Source: Breznakiella homolactica
GTDB taxonomy: Bacteria > Spirochaetota > Spirochaetia > Treponematales > Breznakiellaceae
DNA length: 64,000 nucleotides
NCBI RefSeq assembly: GCF_016616095.2
Contig: NZ_CP067089.2
Coordinates: 2,356,001-2,420,000, forward strand
Direction of reading: 5' to 3'
Shown: positions 39,885-47,163 of the stretch, piece by piece
How the letters are laid out: each line of letters starts with the position of its first letter
How positions within the stretch are numbered: the first letter of the stretch is position 1
Translations under genes and position numbers: made by a program
Notes under the pieces: generated by a model
The model's input: only the letters and a program-made list of their open reading frames with translations
What the model was told of the DNA's origin: nothing
The model's database searches: none

Positions 39885-40249
39885 ACCATGGCCTCCGTCT
39901 TCAGGGGCCCCGAAAGACCCAGCAGGAACCCCAGGGAAATACAGGCCTCAAACATGGTCAGGGGCGTCGAAAGCAGGGTTATGTCCTGTTCTTCCGCCAG
40001 ATCCTTCATGGCGCGCTGGGGCAGTTTATCGTTTACCAGAAGTATACCCCGGGCGCCGATCATGTCGGCGGTCCGCAGGGTCTGTTCGGTAGCCAGAGAC
40101 GTTACGATAAGCAGATCCTCGTAATCGGTCACCAGGACATCGCTCATAAGATCTCCGGCAACCACATGGCGCAGGGTGATTCCGGAAAAATCCGTTGATT
40201 TATTCACCACATGGGCGGGTAAGTTTTCCACAACTTCGATAAACGTCAT
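39881..40249 (-). CDS. DRTGG-domain-like protein
   Basis: Protein of 122 residues (MTFIEVVENLPAHVVNKS). It shares the domain plan of the DRTGG protein at 37748: a short N-terminal helix, a core around AGDLMSDVLVTDYEDLLIVT and an alternating hydrophobic tail. It overlaps both its neighbours by four bases, so the five genes from 40773 to 37748 are tightly coupled. Function unknown. Confidence 0.7.
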   Translation of the reverse strand: MTFIEVVENLPAHVVNKSTDFSGITLRHVVAGDLMSDVLVTDYEDLLIVTSLATEQTLRTADMIGARGILLVNDKLPQRAMKDLAEEQDITLLSTPLTMFEACISLGFLLGLSGPLKTEAMV

Positions 40250-40773
40250 TCAGTCTCCAGTTTACGGTAGTTTTTCGCCGCCTCCGCGGCGGTTTTGACG
40301 TAAATTTCCGCGTTCCGCTTAAGATCCGCTATTTCCTCATCGGTAACATCCCGGATTCTGCGGGCGGGTGATCCCATTATAAGCGAACGGGGAGGAAAAA
40401 TCTTCCCCCGGGGAACGAGGCTGCCGGCACCCACAATGGAATACTCCCCGATATGGGCATTCCCCAGAAGAACCGATCCCATACCGATAAGGCAGCCATC
40501 GCTGACGGTGCAGGAATGGAGGATTACCCGATGGCCTATGGTCACGTACTTTCCCACGGTGCAGGGGATGTTTTCATCCGTATGCAGCACCGAACCGTCC
40601 TGGATATTACTCCCCTCGCCTACTTTTATCGGCGCGAAATCCCCCCGGAGAACAGCGGAAAACCACACAGAACACCCTTCATCCAGTATTATATTACCAG
40701 CAACCTCGGCATTCCACGCGATAAATACGTTTTTTCCTATTATAGGGATGGTATCCCCTATGGTGTGAACCAT
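40246..40773 (-). CDS. Gamma-carbonic-anhydrase-like hexapeptide-repeat protein
   Basis: Left-handed beta-helix protein of 175 residues (YrdA/PaaY/CaiE group). The conserved VWFSAVLRGDFAPIKVGEGS, IQDGSVLH and GHRVILHSC stretches include zinc-ligand histidines in the last. Actual carbonic anhydrase activity is not proven for many members. First gene of the minus-strand operon; divergent from parA with an 86-base gap. Confidence 0.85.
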   Translation of the reverse strand: MVHTIGDTIPIIGKNVFIAWNAEVAGNIILDEGCSVWFSAVLRGDFAPIKVGEGSNIQDGSVLHTDENIPCTVGKYVTIGHRVILHSCTVSDGCLIGMGSVLLGNAHIGEYSIVGAGSLVPRGKIFPPRSLIMGSPARRIRDVTDEEIADLKRNAEIYVKTAAEAAKNYRKLETE

Positions 40774-40859
40774 TGTTACCCCCTGCTTACAGAATAAACC
40801 CTTGCCCTGGGGTATTCAATAGCAATTCTTCCCGGTATCATGCTATACTTAAGGAAACT

Positions 40860-41618
40860 ATGGGAAGAGTATACGTTTTTGTTAACCAGAAAGGGGGTGT
40901 CGGAAAGACAACCTCCGCAATTAACATCGGCGCCTATATGGCGGAGGCCGGAAAGTCCGTTCTCCTGGTTGATTTCGATTCCCAGGCGAACCTTTCCAGC
41001 GGGATCGGCGTGGAAAACGCGAAACCCGGGGTGTATGAGCTCATTTCCGGCTCCGCCCCGATTGATCAGGTTATCAGGAAGACCAGCACCGCCCGGCTGT
41101 CGGTCATTCCCGCCAGTATCGATCTTTCCGGCGCCGCGGTGGAGCTTATTGAACAGGAAGAGCGGGATCTTTTTCTGAAAAAAGCCCTGGAACCGGTGCG
41201 GAACCATTATGATTTTATTCTCATAGACTGCCCTCCTTCTCTGGGGGTGCTGACCCTCAACGGGCTGGCGGCGGCGGACGCGGTGCTCATTCCCATGCAG
41301 TGTGAATATTTCGCCATGGAAGGCCTTTCCCTGCTGATGCAGACCATCAAGCGGATCCAGAAAAACCTCAACCCCCAGCTCCGTATCGGGGGAATTTTCT
41401 TTACCATGTTTGACCAGCGTACCCGGCTTGCCCAGGAAGTGGTCCGCCAGGTCAGCGCGTATTTTAAGGACCGGGTCTTCAGGACCATCATCCCCCGGAA
41501 CGTGCGGCTTTCCGAAGCCCCGTCCCACGGACTGCCCATTTCACAATACGATCCCTCCAGTACCGGAGCCCGGAGCTATAAAAGCCTCGCCGAGGAGGTG
41601 ATCGAACGTGGCAGTTAA
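40860..41618 (+). CDS. parA: Chromosome-partitioning ATPase ParA/Soj
   Basis: ParA-family ATPase of 252 residues. The deviant Walker A is KGGVGKTT at residues 11-18, Walker A' is VDFDSQANLS and Walker B is DFILIDCPPSLG. I use the ATG at 40860, which follows TATACTTAAGGA; the frame is open further upstream but unrelated. It overlaps parB by 11 bases. With ParB it segregates the chromosome origin region, so oriC may be near. No parS site was identified in the window. Confidence 0.95.
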   Translation: MGRVYVFVNQKGGVGKTTSAINIGAYMAEAGKSVLLVDFDSQANLSSGIGVENAKPGVYELISGSAPIDQVIRKTSTARLSVIPASIDLSGAAVELIEQEERDLFLKKALEPVRNHYDFILIDCPPSLGVLTLNGLAAADAVLIPMQCEYFAMEGLSLLMQTIKRIQKNLNPQLRIGGIFFTMFDQRTRLAQEVVRQVSAYFKDRVFRTIIPRNVRLSEAPSHGLPISQYDPSSTGARSYKSLAEEVIERGS

Positions 41619-42495
41619 GCACGGTTTGGGCAAGGGCTTGGAAGCCCTGATTCCCATGGAGGACGGAGAGGAAGTACTGAGAGGTCCCTCCGCGGCCGGG
41701 GAACGGCTTATTCCCCTGGATACTCTCAAAGCCAACCCCGGGCAGCCCCGGACCCATTTTGATGAGGAAGCCCTTATTGAACTGGCGGATTCAATCCGGG
41801 AACACGGTGTTATCCAGCCTATCATTGTGGAAGAAACCGAAGACGGGGGCTACATAATCGTCGCCGGGGAACGGAGGAGCCGGGCCGCGAAAATGGCGGG
41901 GCTCAAGGAAATCCCCGCCCTGGTGCGGAACTACTCCGAACAGCGGCGTATGGAAGTGGCTCTCATAGAAAACGTCCAGCGGGCGGATCTCAATCCCATG
42001 GAAGAAGCCCGGGCATATAAAAACCTCATGGCCCTGACAGGGCTGTCCCAGGACGAAGCGGCCCTGCGGGTCGGAAAAAACCGGTCCACCGTGGCAAACG
42101 CCCTCCGGCTGCTGAAGCTGCCCGAGGCGGTCCAGGAATCCCTGGAAGCCGGGCGGCTCACCAGCGGCCACGCCCGGGCGATTCTGGCGGTGAACAGCCC
42201 CGCGGACCAGGATGTACTCTACCGCGAAATCATCGGCATGGGTATTTCCGTGCGGGAAAGCGAACGCCGGGCCGGGGAGCTGAACAGCGGAAAACAGGGG
42301 GACCCGAAGAAAGAGCCCAAACCGGCGCCGGTGAAACGGGATCCCGAAATTGCGGCCATGGAAGAAAAATTCATCGAGGCCCTGGGGACAAAGGTCAGCA
42401 TCCAGGGGGACCTCCAGAAAGGAACCATCCGTATCGACTATTATTCCATGGATGACCTGGACCGGCTGTATTCAATCCTTGGCGGAAAGGATTAG
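41608..42495 (+). CDS. parB: Chromosome-partitioning protein ParB/Spo0J
   Basis: ParB of 295 residues. The N-terminal ParA-contact segment is KHGLGKGLEALIP. The ParB/CTPase domain holds NPGQPRTHFDEEAL and the GERRSRAAKMAGL motif. The helix-turn-helix is LSQDEAALRVGKNRSTVANA. The C-terminal dimerisation domain ends with LYSILGGKD. Its 3' end overlaps the convergent acetyltransferase gene by 24 bases. Confidence 0.95.
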   Translation: MAVKHGLGKGLEALIPMEDGEEVLRGPSAAGERLIPLDTLKANPGQPRTHFDEEALIELADSIREHGVIQPIIVEETEDGGYIIVAGERRSRAAKMAGLKEIPALVRNYSEQRRMEVALIENVQRADLNPMEEARAYKNLMALTGLSQDEAALRVGKNRSTVANALRLLKLPEAVQESLEAGRLTSGHARAILAVNSPADQDVLYREIIGMGISVRESERRAGELNSGKQGDPKKEPKPAPVKRDPEIAAMEEKFIEALGTKVSIQGDLQKGTIRIDYYSMDDLDRLYSILGGKD

Positions 42496-42966
42496 CTCCC
42501 AGTAACCCACATCACGCCATTCCCCGAGTTTAAATCCGACCTCTTTAAAATGGGCAACCTTATTAAACCCAAATTTTTCGTGGAGCCTGACACTCCCATC
42601 ATTGGGTAAGGTTATTCCGGAAATAACCGCGTGGCATTCGGTTTTCCGGAGAACATCCAGAAGCGCCGTCAGCAAGGCCGTTCCGATCCCTTTGCCGGTA
42701 AGATTCGGCTTGAGGTAAATGGAATCCTCCACAGAATACCGGTAGGCGCTGCGTTCCTTAAACTTTCCAGCGTAGGCGTATCCGGTGATCTCACCGTTTT
42801 CTTCCCAGACGAACCAGGGATACGCGGCGGTAATATCCCGGATACGGCCGGCCATTTCTTCGTTGGAAAGGGGAAGCTCCTCAAAGCTGGCAGGGGTGTA
42901 TTCAATGTAATAATTGTAGATCCCGGCAATTGCCGGAGCGTCCGCATCGGTCACAGGCCTAATCAT
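42472..42966 (-). CDS. GNAT acetyltransferase, phosphinothricin N-acetyltransferase-like
   Basis: Protein of 164 residues beginning MIRPVTDADAPAIAGIYNYY, the typical start of Pat/YncA acetyltransferases. The acetyl-CoA loop is LTGKGIGTALL and the C-terminal signature is KFGFNKVAHFKEVGFKLG...RDVGYWEL. It probably acetylates an amino-acid analogue or methionine sulfone. I start at 42966. Its end lies inside the parB 3' end on the opposite strand. Confidence 0.85.
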   Translation of the reverse strand: MIRPVTDADAPAIAGIYNYYIEYTPASFEELPLSNEEMAGRIRDITAAYPWFVWEENGEITGYAYAGKFKERSAYRYSVEDSIYLKPNLTGKGIGTALLTALLDVLRKTECHAVISGITLPNDGSVRLHEKFGFNKVAHFKEVGFKLGEWRDVGYWELILSAKD

Positions 42967-43432
42967 TGGGTGTCTCAAGATCAAGGGACATGCGGATCAT
43001 ATCCCGGCATTCAATATCACCTTCAAAAATCGGTTCGGGGTAATTCCTTCTGAAAAAATCGAAATCCACCCCAACAATCCTGAACCCGCACCGCTGGTAC
43101 AGCATCATCTGGTACAGCCCGGGATTACCCGTGCCGATTTCCACGGTACGGCACCCCGATTCCCGGGCTTTTTCAATGCCGAACAGGACCAGGGCCTTCC
43201 CGATGCCCCGGCATCGCAGGGATTCCTTAACCGCCACATTCATGATTTCCATGGTCCTGGGCCGTGTTTTAAGAAGCACGATTTCCCCGGCGATTTCACC
43301 GTCCAGGCGGACCGCATAACAGACACCCCGGCTAAGGTAATCGTCCACCATGGCCTCCGACGGATCAGCGTCAAGCAGCAGATCAGGCACAGCGGCCTTA
43401 GGATCTTCCAGAAGCTCAAAGGAAAGGTTCAT
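42959..43432 (-). CDS. GNAT-family acetyltransferase
   Basis: Protein of 157 residues. The acetyl-CoA motif is LRCRGIGKALVLFGIEKA and the following strand-helix is VEIGTGNPGLYQMMLYQRCGF. It overlaps the next acetyltransferase gene by eight bases. The substrate is unknown. Confidence 0.85.
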   Translation of the reverse strand: MNLSFELLEDPKAAVPDLLLDADPSEAMVDDYLSRGVCYAVRLDGEIAGEIVLLKTRPRTMEIMNVAVKESLRCRGIGKALVLFGIEKARESGCRTVEIGTGNPGLYQMMLYQRCGFRIVGVDFDFFRRNYPEPIFEGDIECRDMIRMSLDLETPND

Positions 43433-43670
43433 AAAACCATACTATTTCCGCAGGAAAAATATTACAAGAGGAGAAACCCCGATTTTTTGAACAGAAAAGT
43501 ACCATAAATTTTTGGAGCTTTCCTGCGTAACCGGCTCTATGCTGTCCGCTCGCGAGGGCTGCTGCAAAACCGAACAACGATGCTGCCATTTTATTCAGGA
43601 AAACTGCGATTTTTCCCGCCATCGCGGTGAGCACACCCAAATCATACCATCCAATACACGGCGCTAGCAA
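43416..43670 (-). CDS. Doubtful small ORF of about 84 codons
   Basis: An open frame between two real genes; the readable product includes MAGKIAVFLNKMAASLFGF. It overlaps the start of the acetyltransferase gene by 17 bases and has no good ribosome site. A promoter-like repeat (43638-43675) lies over its 5' end. I recognise no family. It may be a decayed repeat or chance frame; the 43433-43714 gap otherwise holds nothing I can name. Confidence 0.2.
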   Translation of the reverse strand: MLAPCIGWYDLGVLTAMAGKIAVFLNKMAASLFGFAAALASGQHRAGYAGKLQKFMVLFCSKNRGFSSCNIFPAEIVWFYEPFL

Positions 43671-43675
43671 GGATT
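43638..43675 (-). repeat. 38-base promoter-containing repeat, left copy
   Basis: Matches 46277-46314 at 32 of 38 positions in the same orientation. Read on the minus strand it holds TTGCTA, an 18-base spacer and TATGAT (43670-43641), a weaker version of the promoter in the right copy. Confidence 0.6.
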
Positions 43676-43714
43676 TTCAGGATACCAATGGGATGAAAAA
43701 CACTGTACAGATTT

Positions 43715-44821
43715 TTACTTTGAAACCCTCTCAAATCCGGAATACGGCAGATCATGGAAGGCGTCTCCGGATACGGGTTCTTTATAGCGCAGGGAAAAAT
43801 AATCCCACCCGTCTCCGCCTAACTCAACACAGGAAAGAAGTATTTCATATTTTTCAGAAGCGGCGGTTCCATCCGCGATCTCACCGCTGGGGGTGCACAG
43901 TATATCTGTCAGCGAATTATCCGTAATACCATAGACAGGATAATGATAGGAGGCTGAATCCCCTCTCGCAAAAACATGTTGTATCACCGGCGCGTCCGCA
44001 GGAATTTCCGTAACAGTTATCCCAAGCTCTCCGGTTTTTCTTTCCTCCCTGTTTCCCGTATAAAAAACAGTTTGGGTAAAATCCTTAAAAGCCAGCCGGT
44101 TACCGTTCATATCCCCGCCCCGGATTACACCGTTATACTCATACTGAATTGAACCATTACGGAATGACAGTGTTATCGTATAGGTTCTTGCCGCGGACGA
44201 CCACCAGATATGATCGCTCATACCTGTTCCTATTTTTGTGTCAACCTCCTGTCCCCGGTAGGTTCCGACAAAGAAAGATTCCGAGGAGCGGTCGGAAGGA
44301 TTATTACTGTCCGCAGCAGTTATGATACCATTTTTCCAGTTAAGCTGAATTGGAAAATCAGAAATAACAACCGGTAAATATCCGTAATTCGCGAAATCTT
44401 TAAAGGAGAGGGTATGCGATCCCGCCCCGGATACCTTTCTTTTGTACATCAGCATGGTTTGAGCGTTGCCGTCTTCGGCAGATAAACATATCTCGTATTG
44501 GCTGGAAGCCGATGTCTCAAGGGGCATAGTATCTTTATTTATATCGTATATAATTTCCGACACCGAGCCGCCGGAAGGAACAGCCTCATAAGAACCGGCA
44601 AAATAAAAATAATAATAATCATTGTCATCATCTTTGATAAGTGCAGTACCATCTTTCGCGCTTACCCTAATAGATGATGATTGGTATTTTTCCGGTATAT
44701 CCGTAACGGTAATTTTAAGACTACCCGGAAGTTCTGTATCACCGCCGGGGATTACTCCGTTAGCACAGCTCCCCAGGAGCAGCACCGCCAAAAGAATAAT
44801 CAGAACTTGAATTTTCTTCAT
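43715..44821 (-). CDS. Lipoprotein with two related domains, DUF4956/VTC operon
   Basis: Secreted lipoprotein of about 368 residues: MKKIQVLIILLAVLLLGSC gives a lipobox (LGSC) with Cys19. Two segments resemble each other: ITVTDIPEKYQSS...YEICLSAEDG...KRKVSGAGSHTLSFKDF and ITVTEIPADAPVI...YEILLSCVEL...YKEPVSGDAFHDLPYSGF. They flank a central lipocalin-like stretch (FFVGTYRGQEVDTKIG...). An ATG at 44854 overlapping the upstream stop (ATGA) is an alternative start, but the lipobox spacing favours 44821. Function unknown; third gene of the operon with the DUF4956 and VTC genes. Confidence 0.7.
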   Translation of the reverse strand: MKKIQVLIILLAVLLLGSCANGVIPGGDTELPGSLKITVTDIPEKYQSSSIRVSAKDGTALIKDDDNDYYYFYFAGSYEAVPSGGSVSEIIYDINKDTMPLETSASSQYEICLSAEDGNAQTMLMYKRKVSGAGSHTLSFKDFANYGYLPVVISDFPIQLNWKNGIITAADSNNPSDRSSESFFVGTYRGQEVDTKIGTGMSDHIWWSSAARTYTITLSFRNGSIQYEYNGVIRGGDMNGNRLAFKDFTQTVFYTGNREERKTGELGITVTEIPADAPVIQHVFARGDSASYHYPVYGITDNSLTDILCTPSGEIADGTAASEKYEILLSCVELGGDGWDYFSLRYKEPVSGDAFHDLPYSGFERVSK

Positions 44822-44853
44822 CCAGATTTCTCTCAGCATGGGGCGTTGGTTCA

Positions 44854-45525
44854 TCAGAGCTCTTCTTTTCCTGTGGCGACTCTGGTGCAGCTGATATTCA
44901 GATTTCCGTTGCGCTGGCGGATTTTGTCAATCAGTTCTTTTTCTCTTTTAGGATCAGTCAGTGTAATGGTATACCTAAGTTCATACAGACTCCCCAGGTT
45001 GGTGGTCTGGACCCGCTCAAGGGTTGCTTTCTTTGTAAATTCACTGAACAGATCATCAAACAGACCTGTATAATCCAGATCTTCCGGTATGACGATTCTT
45101 AAGGTTCGCTGCGACTGGTTACCTTCCCCGAAGCGAACGACGGAATAGAGCAGCATTACGACACTTATGACCACCGTAAAAATCACGGCATAGCCGATAA
45201 AACCCATGCCGGTGGCGAGCCCCACGGCCATGGCAAAAAAGATACTGGTGATTTCACTTGCGCTGCCGGGTATTGAGCGGAAGCGGACGAGGCTGAACGC
45301 GCCCATCACCGCGACACCTACACCCAGGTTGCCGTTGACCATAAGAATTACGGCCTGCACCATGGCCGGAAGCAGCGCGAGGGTTATCACAAAACTCTTG
45401 CTGTATATATTCCGGTACATATAAACCACAGCGATCACGACACCCAGTACCAGCGAGGCCGCAAGGCATATCAATGTCGTGACCGTTAAACTGCCGGGAG
45501 CTAGTGTTAAAATACTATCCAACAT
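44854..45525 (-). CDS. DUF4956-family membrane protein
   Basis: Membrane protein of 223 residues with about four N-terminal hydrophobic segments (to about residue 135) and a C-terminal soluble domain. The GAFSLVRFRSIPGSASEI stretch is characteristic of DUF4956. Such proteins occur with VTC-domain proteins in many bacteria, and a role in membrane polymer handling is inferred from that pairing. Its start overlaps the VTC gene end by 11 bases. Confidence 0.85.
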   Translation of the reverse strand: MLDSILTLAPGSLTVTTLICLAASLVLGVVIAVVYMYRNIYSKSFVITLALLPAMVQAVILMVNGNLGVGVAVMGAFSLVRFRSIPGSASEITSIFFAMAVGLATGMGFIGYAVIFTVVISVVMLLYSVVRFGEGNQSQRTLRIVIPEDLDYTGLFDDLFSEFTKKATLERVQTTNLGSLYELRYTITLTDPKREKELIDKIRQRNGNLNISCTRVATGKEEL

Positions 45526-46240
45526 ATCTTTTCTCCTTCATATTTAAAATTTCCCAATAGACCCTGCCGTATTTTGAGAAGGATATAGGGTAGATTTTCT
45601 GCTGGGACAGGAGATGGCTCAGCCAGAAGGGAAAAGCCCCATTCAGCTTGATCTCCATCAGACGTTCTCCGGGAGACAACAGAGGTGTACCATAATCTCC
45701 GCTTGCGAAAGTAAGCTGATCGTTCCGCCACCGGGTGTTTTTGTCGAAGGTGATACGTAAACTGCTGTCCGCGCTGCCGCACAGCGCAATCCGGTCGTAG
45801 AATACCAATACCTTGGGCGCCGGACGATAATGCATCTTAAACCATTCAATTTCGTTCAGAATCTGCCCTTTATGCTCCGGCAGTATGCCGCGGCTGAAGT
45901 ATTGCTCACATTCATTAAGCGTCATGGGAACCCTGCGTTTATACGTGATACCGTTCAGCTTCTTTTTCAGTTCCAGAAATACAATGTCTTCCTGCTTTGG
46001 AATGCCATAGCTGCGCAGACGCAGTTTTTCTTTATATTCCGGCTTTTCAAGGGACCGCCGGATGAGTAAGTAATCCTCCGTATCATAGTAAAGGGAGCAT
46101 ATTGTGTGCAGTCCGTATTGATCCTGCTGCATATACTCCATCAATGATTTTAAAAGCTGTTCATATTCCGCCTGGGTTAGCAGATACTTCTTTTCATGGC
46201 GTTCAAATACCATTCCGGAAGCAATTTTTAGTTTCGCCAT
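45515..46240 (-). CDS. VTC-domain protein, putative polyphosphate polymerase
   Basis: Protein of 241 residues with the VTC/CYTH-like tunnel fold: FERHEKKYLLTQAEYEQL at the start, then IRRSLEKPEYKEKLRLRSYG, LELKKKLNGITYKRRV and LMEIKLNGAFPFWL. The alternating Lys/Arg/Glu strands bind polyphosphate and metal in yeast Vtc4. Bacterial activity is inferred. AAGGG precedes the ATG, and a promoter lies at 46280-46309. Confidence 0.88.
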   Translation of the reverse strand: MAKLKIASGMVFERHEKKYLLTQAEYEQLLKSLMEYMQQDQYGLHTICSLYYDTEDYLLIRRSLEKPEYKEKLRLRSYGIPKQEDIVFLELKKKLNGITYKRRVPMTLNECEQYFSRGILPEHKGQILNEIEWFKMHYRPAPKVLVFYDRIALCGSADSSLRITFDKNTRWRNDQLTFASGDYGTPLLSPGERLMEIKLNGAFPFWLSHLLSQQKIYPISFSKYGRVYWEILNMKEKRYVG

Positions 46241-46276
46241 ATATACCCTTATTTCCGCTTATCCTAGAGATAACTT

Positions 46277-46314
46277 CAAATCATACCATCTAATATACGG
46301 TACTTTCAAGGATT
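46277..46314 (-). promoter_or_regulatory. Promoter of the VTC operon, right copy of the 38-base repeat
   Basis: Minus strand TTGAAA (46309-46304), 18-base spacer, TATGAT (46285-46280), about 40 bases before the VTC start codon. The whole 38-base block recurs at 43638-43675, just beyond the end of the operon. Confidence 0.6.
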
Positions 46315-46391
46315 GCGCCCGGCGAAAAAAGCCGATTCTCCTGTATTTTAAAACAGCCCATCCGGACGGCTTTTCTGTGCCGCCCAAAACG

Positions 46392-46447
46392 CCGGGCAAA
46401 TTTCCCGCGGTTTCTCCGGGAAATACCCGGTTTTTTGTATTTTTTTA
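46392..46447 (+). terminator. Strong plus-strand terminator without an upstream gene
   Basis: Stem CCGGG + ATTTCCCG pairs with CGGGAAAT + CCCGG (46392-46430), followed by TTTTTTGTATTTTTTT. No plus-strand gene ends here; the nearest gene to the left is on the minus strand. It may end an antisense or small RNA, or insulate yjfB. Confidence 0.55.
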
Positions 46448-46469
46448 ATAAATTCAACAGATGAATAAT

Positions 46470-46497
46470 TTGACAGCCGCCGTTCAGCCATTATAAT
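46470..46497 (+). promoter_or_regulatory. Consensus sigma-70 promoter upstream of yjfB-like gene
   Basis: TTGACA (46470-46475), 16-base spacer, TATAAT (46492-46497), both perfect hexamers. It would start RNA near 46504, just before the palindrome at 46509-46529. Confidence 0.7.
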
Positions 46498-46508
46498 AAA
46501 CAGGAAAC

Positions 46509-46529
46509 CCGGACAATTGAATTGTCCGG
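46509..46529. promoter_or_regulatory. Perfect 21-base palindrome, candidate operator
   Basis: Arms CCGGACAATT and AATTGTCCGG around one G. It covers the predicted start region of the first promoter and overlaps the -35 (TTGAAT, 46517-46522) of a second promoter whose TATACT (46540-46545) lies six bases before the start codon. Confidence 0.55.
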
Positions 46530-46551
46530 TAAATTTGGTTATACTTTAAAT

Positions 46552-46737
46552 ATGGATATACAAGCATTATCTATGGATATGGCTCAGGACCGGCTTCTCG
46601 AAGCCGCGGGTCTCCAGGTGCAGAAAATGGCCCTGGGGGACGCCAAAGAACAGGGCGCGGCCCTGATGAAACTCATGGATTCCGCGTCGGTGATTACCGA
46701 TCCGGCCATGGGAAACAAAATCGACATCCTCGCCTGA
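46552..46737 (+). CDS. YjfB-family small putative motility protein
   Basis: Protein of 61 residues (MDIQALSMDMAQDRLLEAAG at the start, ending MGNKIDILA), matching the YjfB family of short proteins linked to motility or flagella. There is no Shine-Dalgarno. A TTGAAT / 17 / TATACT promoter ends six bases before the ATG, so the transcript may be leaderless; a stronger promoter lies further upstream. Ends convergently with the ACT-domain gene. Confidence 0.8.
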   Translation: MDIQALSMDMAQDRLLEAAGLQVQKMALGDAKEQGAALMKLMDSASVITDPAMGNKIDILA

Positions 46738-46743
46738 TTCATA

Positions 46744-46777
46744 GCCGGGAGGGGTTTCCGTAAAAACGCTTCCCGGC
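46744..46777. terminator. Hairpin between convergent yjfB-like and ACT-domain genes
   Basis: GCCGGGA / TCCCGGC arms with a 20-base loop. No clear U-tract, so only a possible bidirectional terminator. Confidence 0.35.
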
Positions 46778-46791
46778 CACACTAATTTGAT

Positions 46792-47163
46792 TTAATTCAC
46801 GGTATACCCTTCTCCGCGGAGCGTCTGCACGGCTTTTTCCAGGGACACTTCCTTTATCATGATGTAATCCGTATCATAGGTTGAAACCACGAAAATACTG
46901 ACCTCAGCTTCCGCGAGAACAGCGCTGATACGGCTGATAATTCCGATCATGCTGAATTCAAGGGTCCCGGAAACCCTGAACAGCCGCCACCCGGTTTCAG
47001 CCTTTTCGTATCCCCCTAAGGAACCGGCGGGCGCCGTCACCGAGAGCTCATCACCGGTTTTCGTCACCGAAACGAAGGCTCCGGCAAAAACATCAGCGGG
47101 CAGCTGAGCCGCCGGACCGTACCGGTACACGGAATATTCACCATCGAGAAGTTTCAGATTCAT
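46792..47163 (-). CDS. ACT-domain amino-acid-binding protein
   Basis: Protein of 123 residues with a tandem ACT-like fold (second unit: RVSGTLEFSMIGIISRISAVLAEAEVSIFVVSTYDTDYIMI), as in the CASTOR/ACT_7 type. Such proteins sense amino acids. The ATG at 47163 overlaps the response-regulator stop by four bases, so it is coupled to the two-component system, an unusual partner. Confidence 0.85.
   Translation of the reverse strand: MNLKLLDGEYSVYRYGPAAQLPADVFAGAFVSVTKTGDELSVTAPAGSLGGYEKAETGWRLFRVSGTLEFSMIGIISRISAVLAEAEVSIFVVSTYDTDYIMIKEVSLEKAVQTLRGEGYTVN

Noticed and set aside
40773..40859. N-terminal extension of ParA
   Set aside because: The 29 extra residues are not ParA-like and the ATG at 40860 is preceded by AAGGA and starts the conserved Walker A region at the normal distance.
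46900..47160. ParS, oriC or dnaA boxes near parAB
   Set aside because: I looked for a parS-like TGTTTCACGTGAAACA and for clustered DnaA boxes in the window and found none that I could support by eye.
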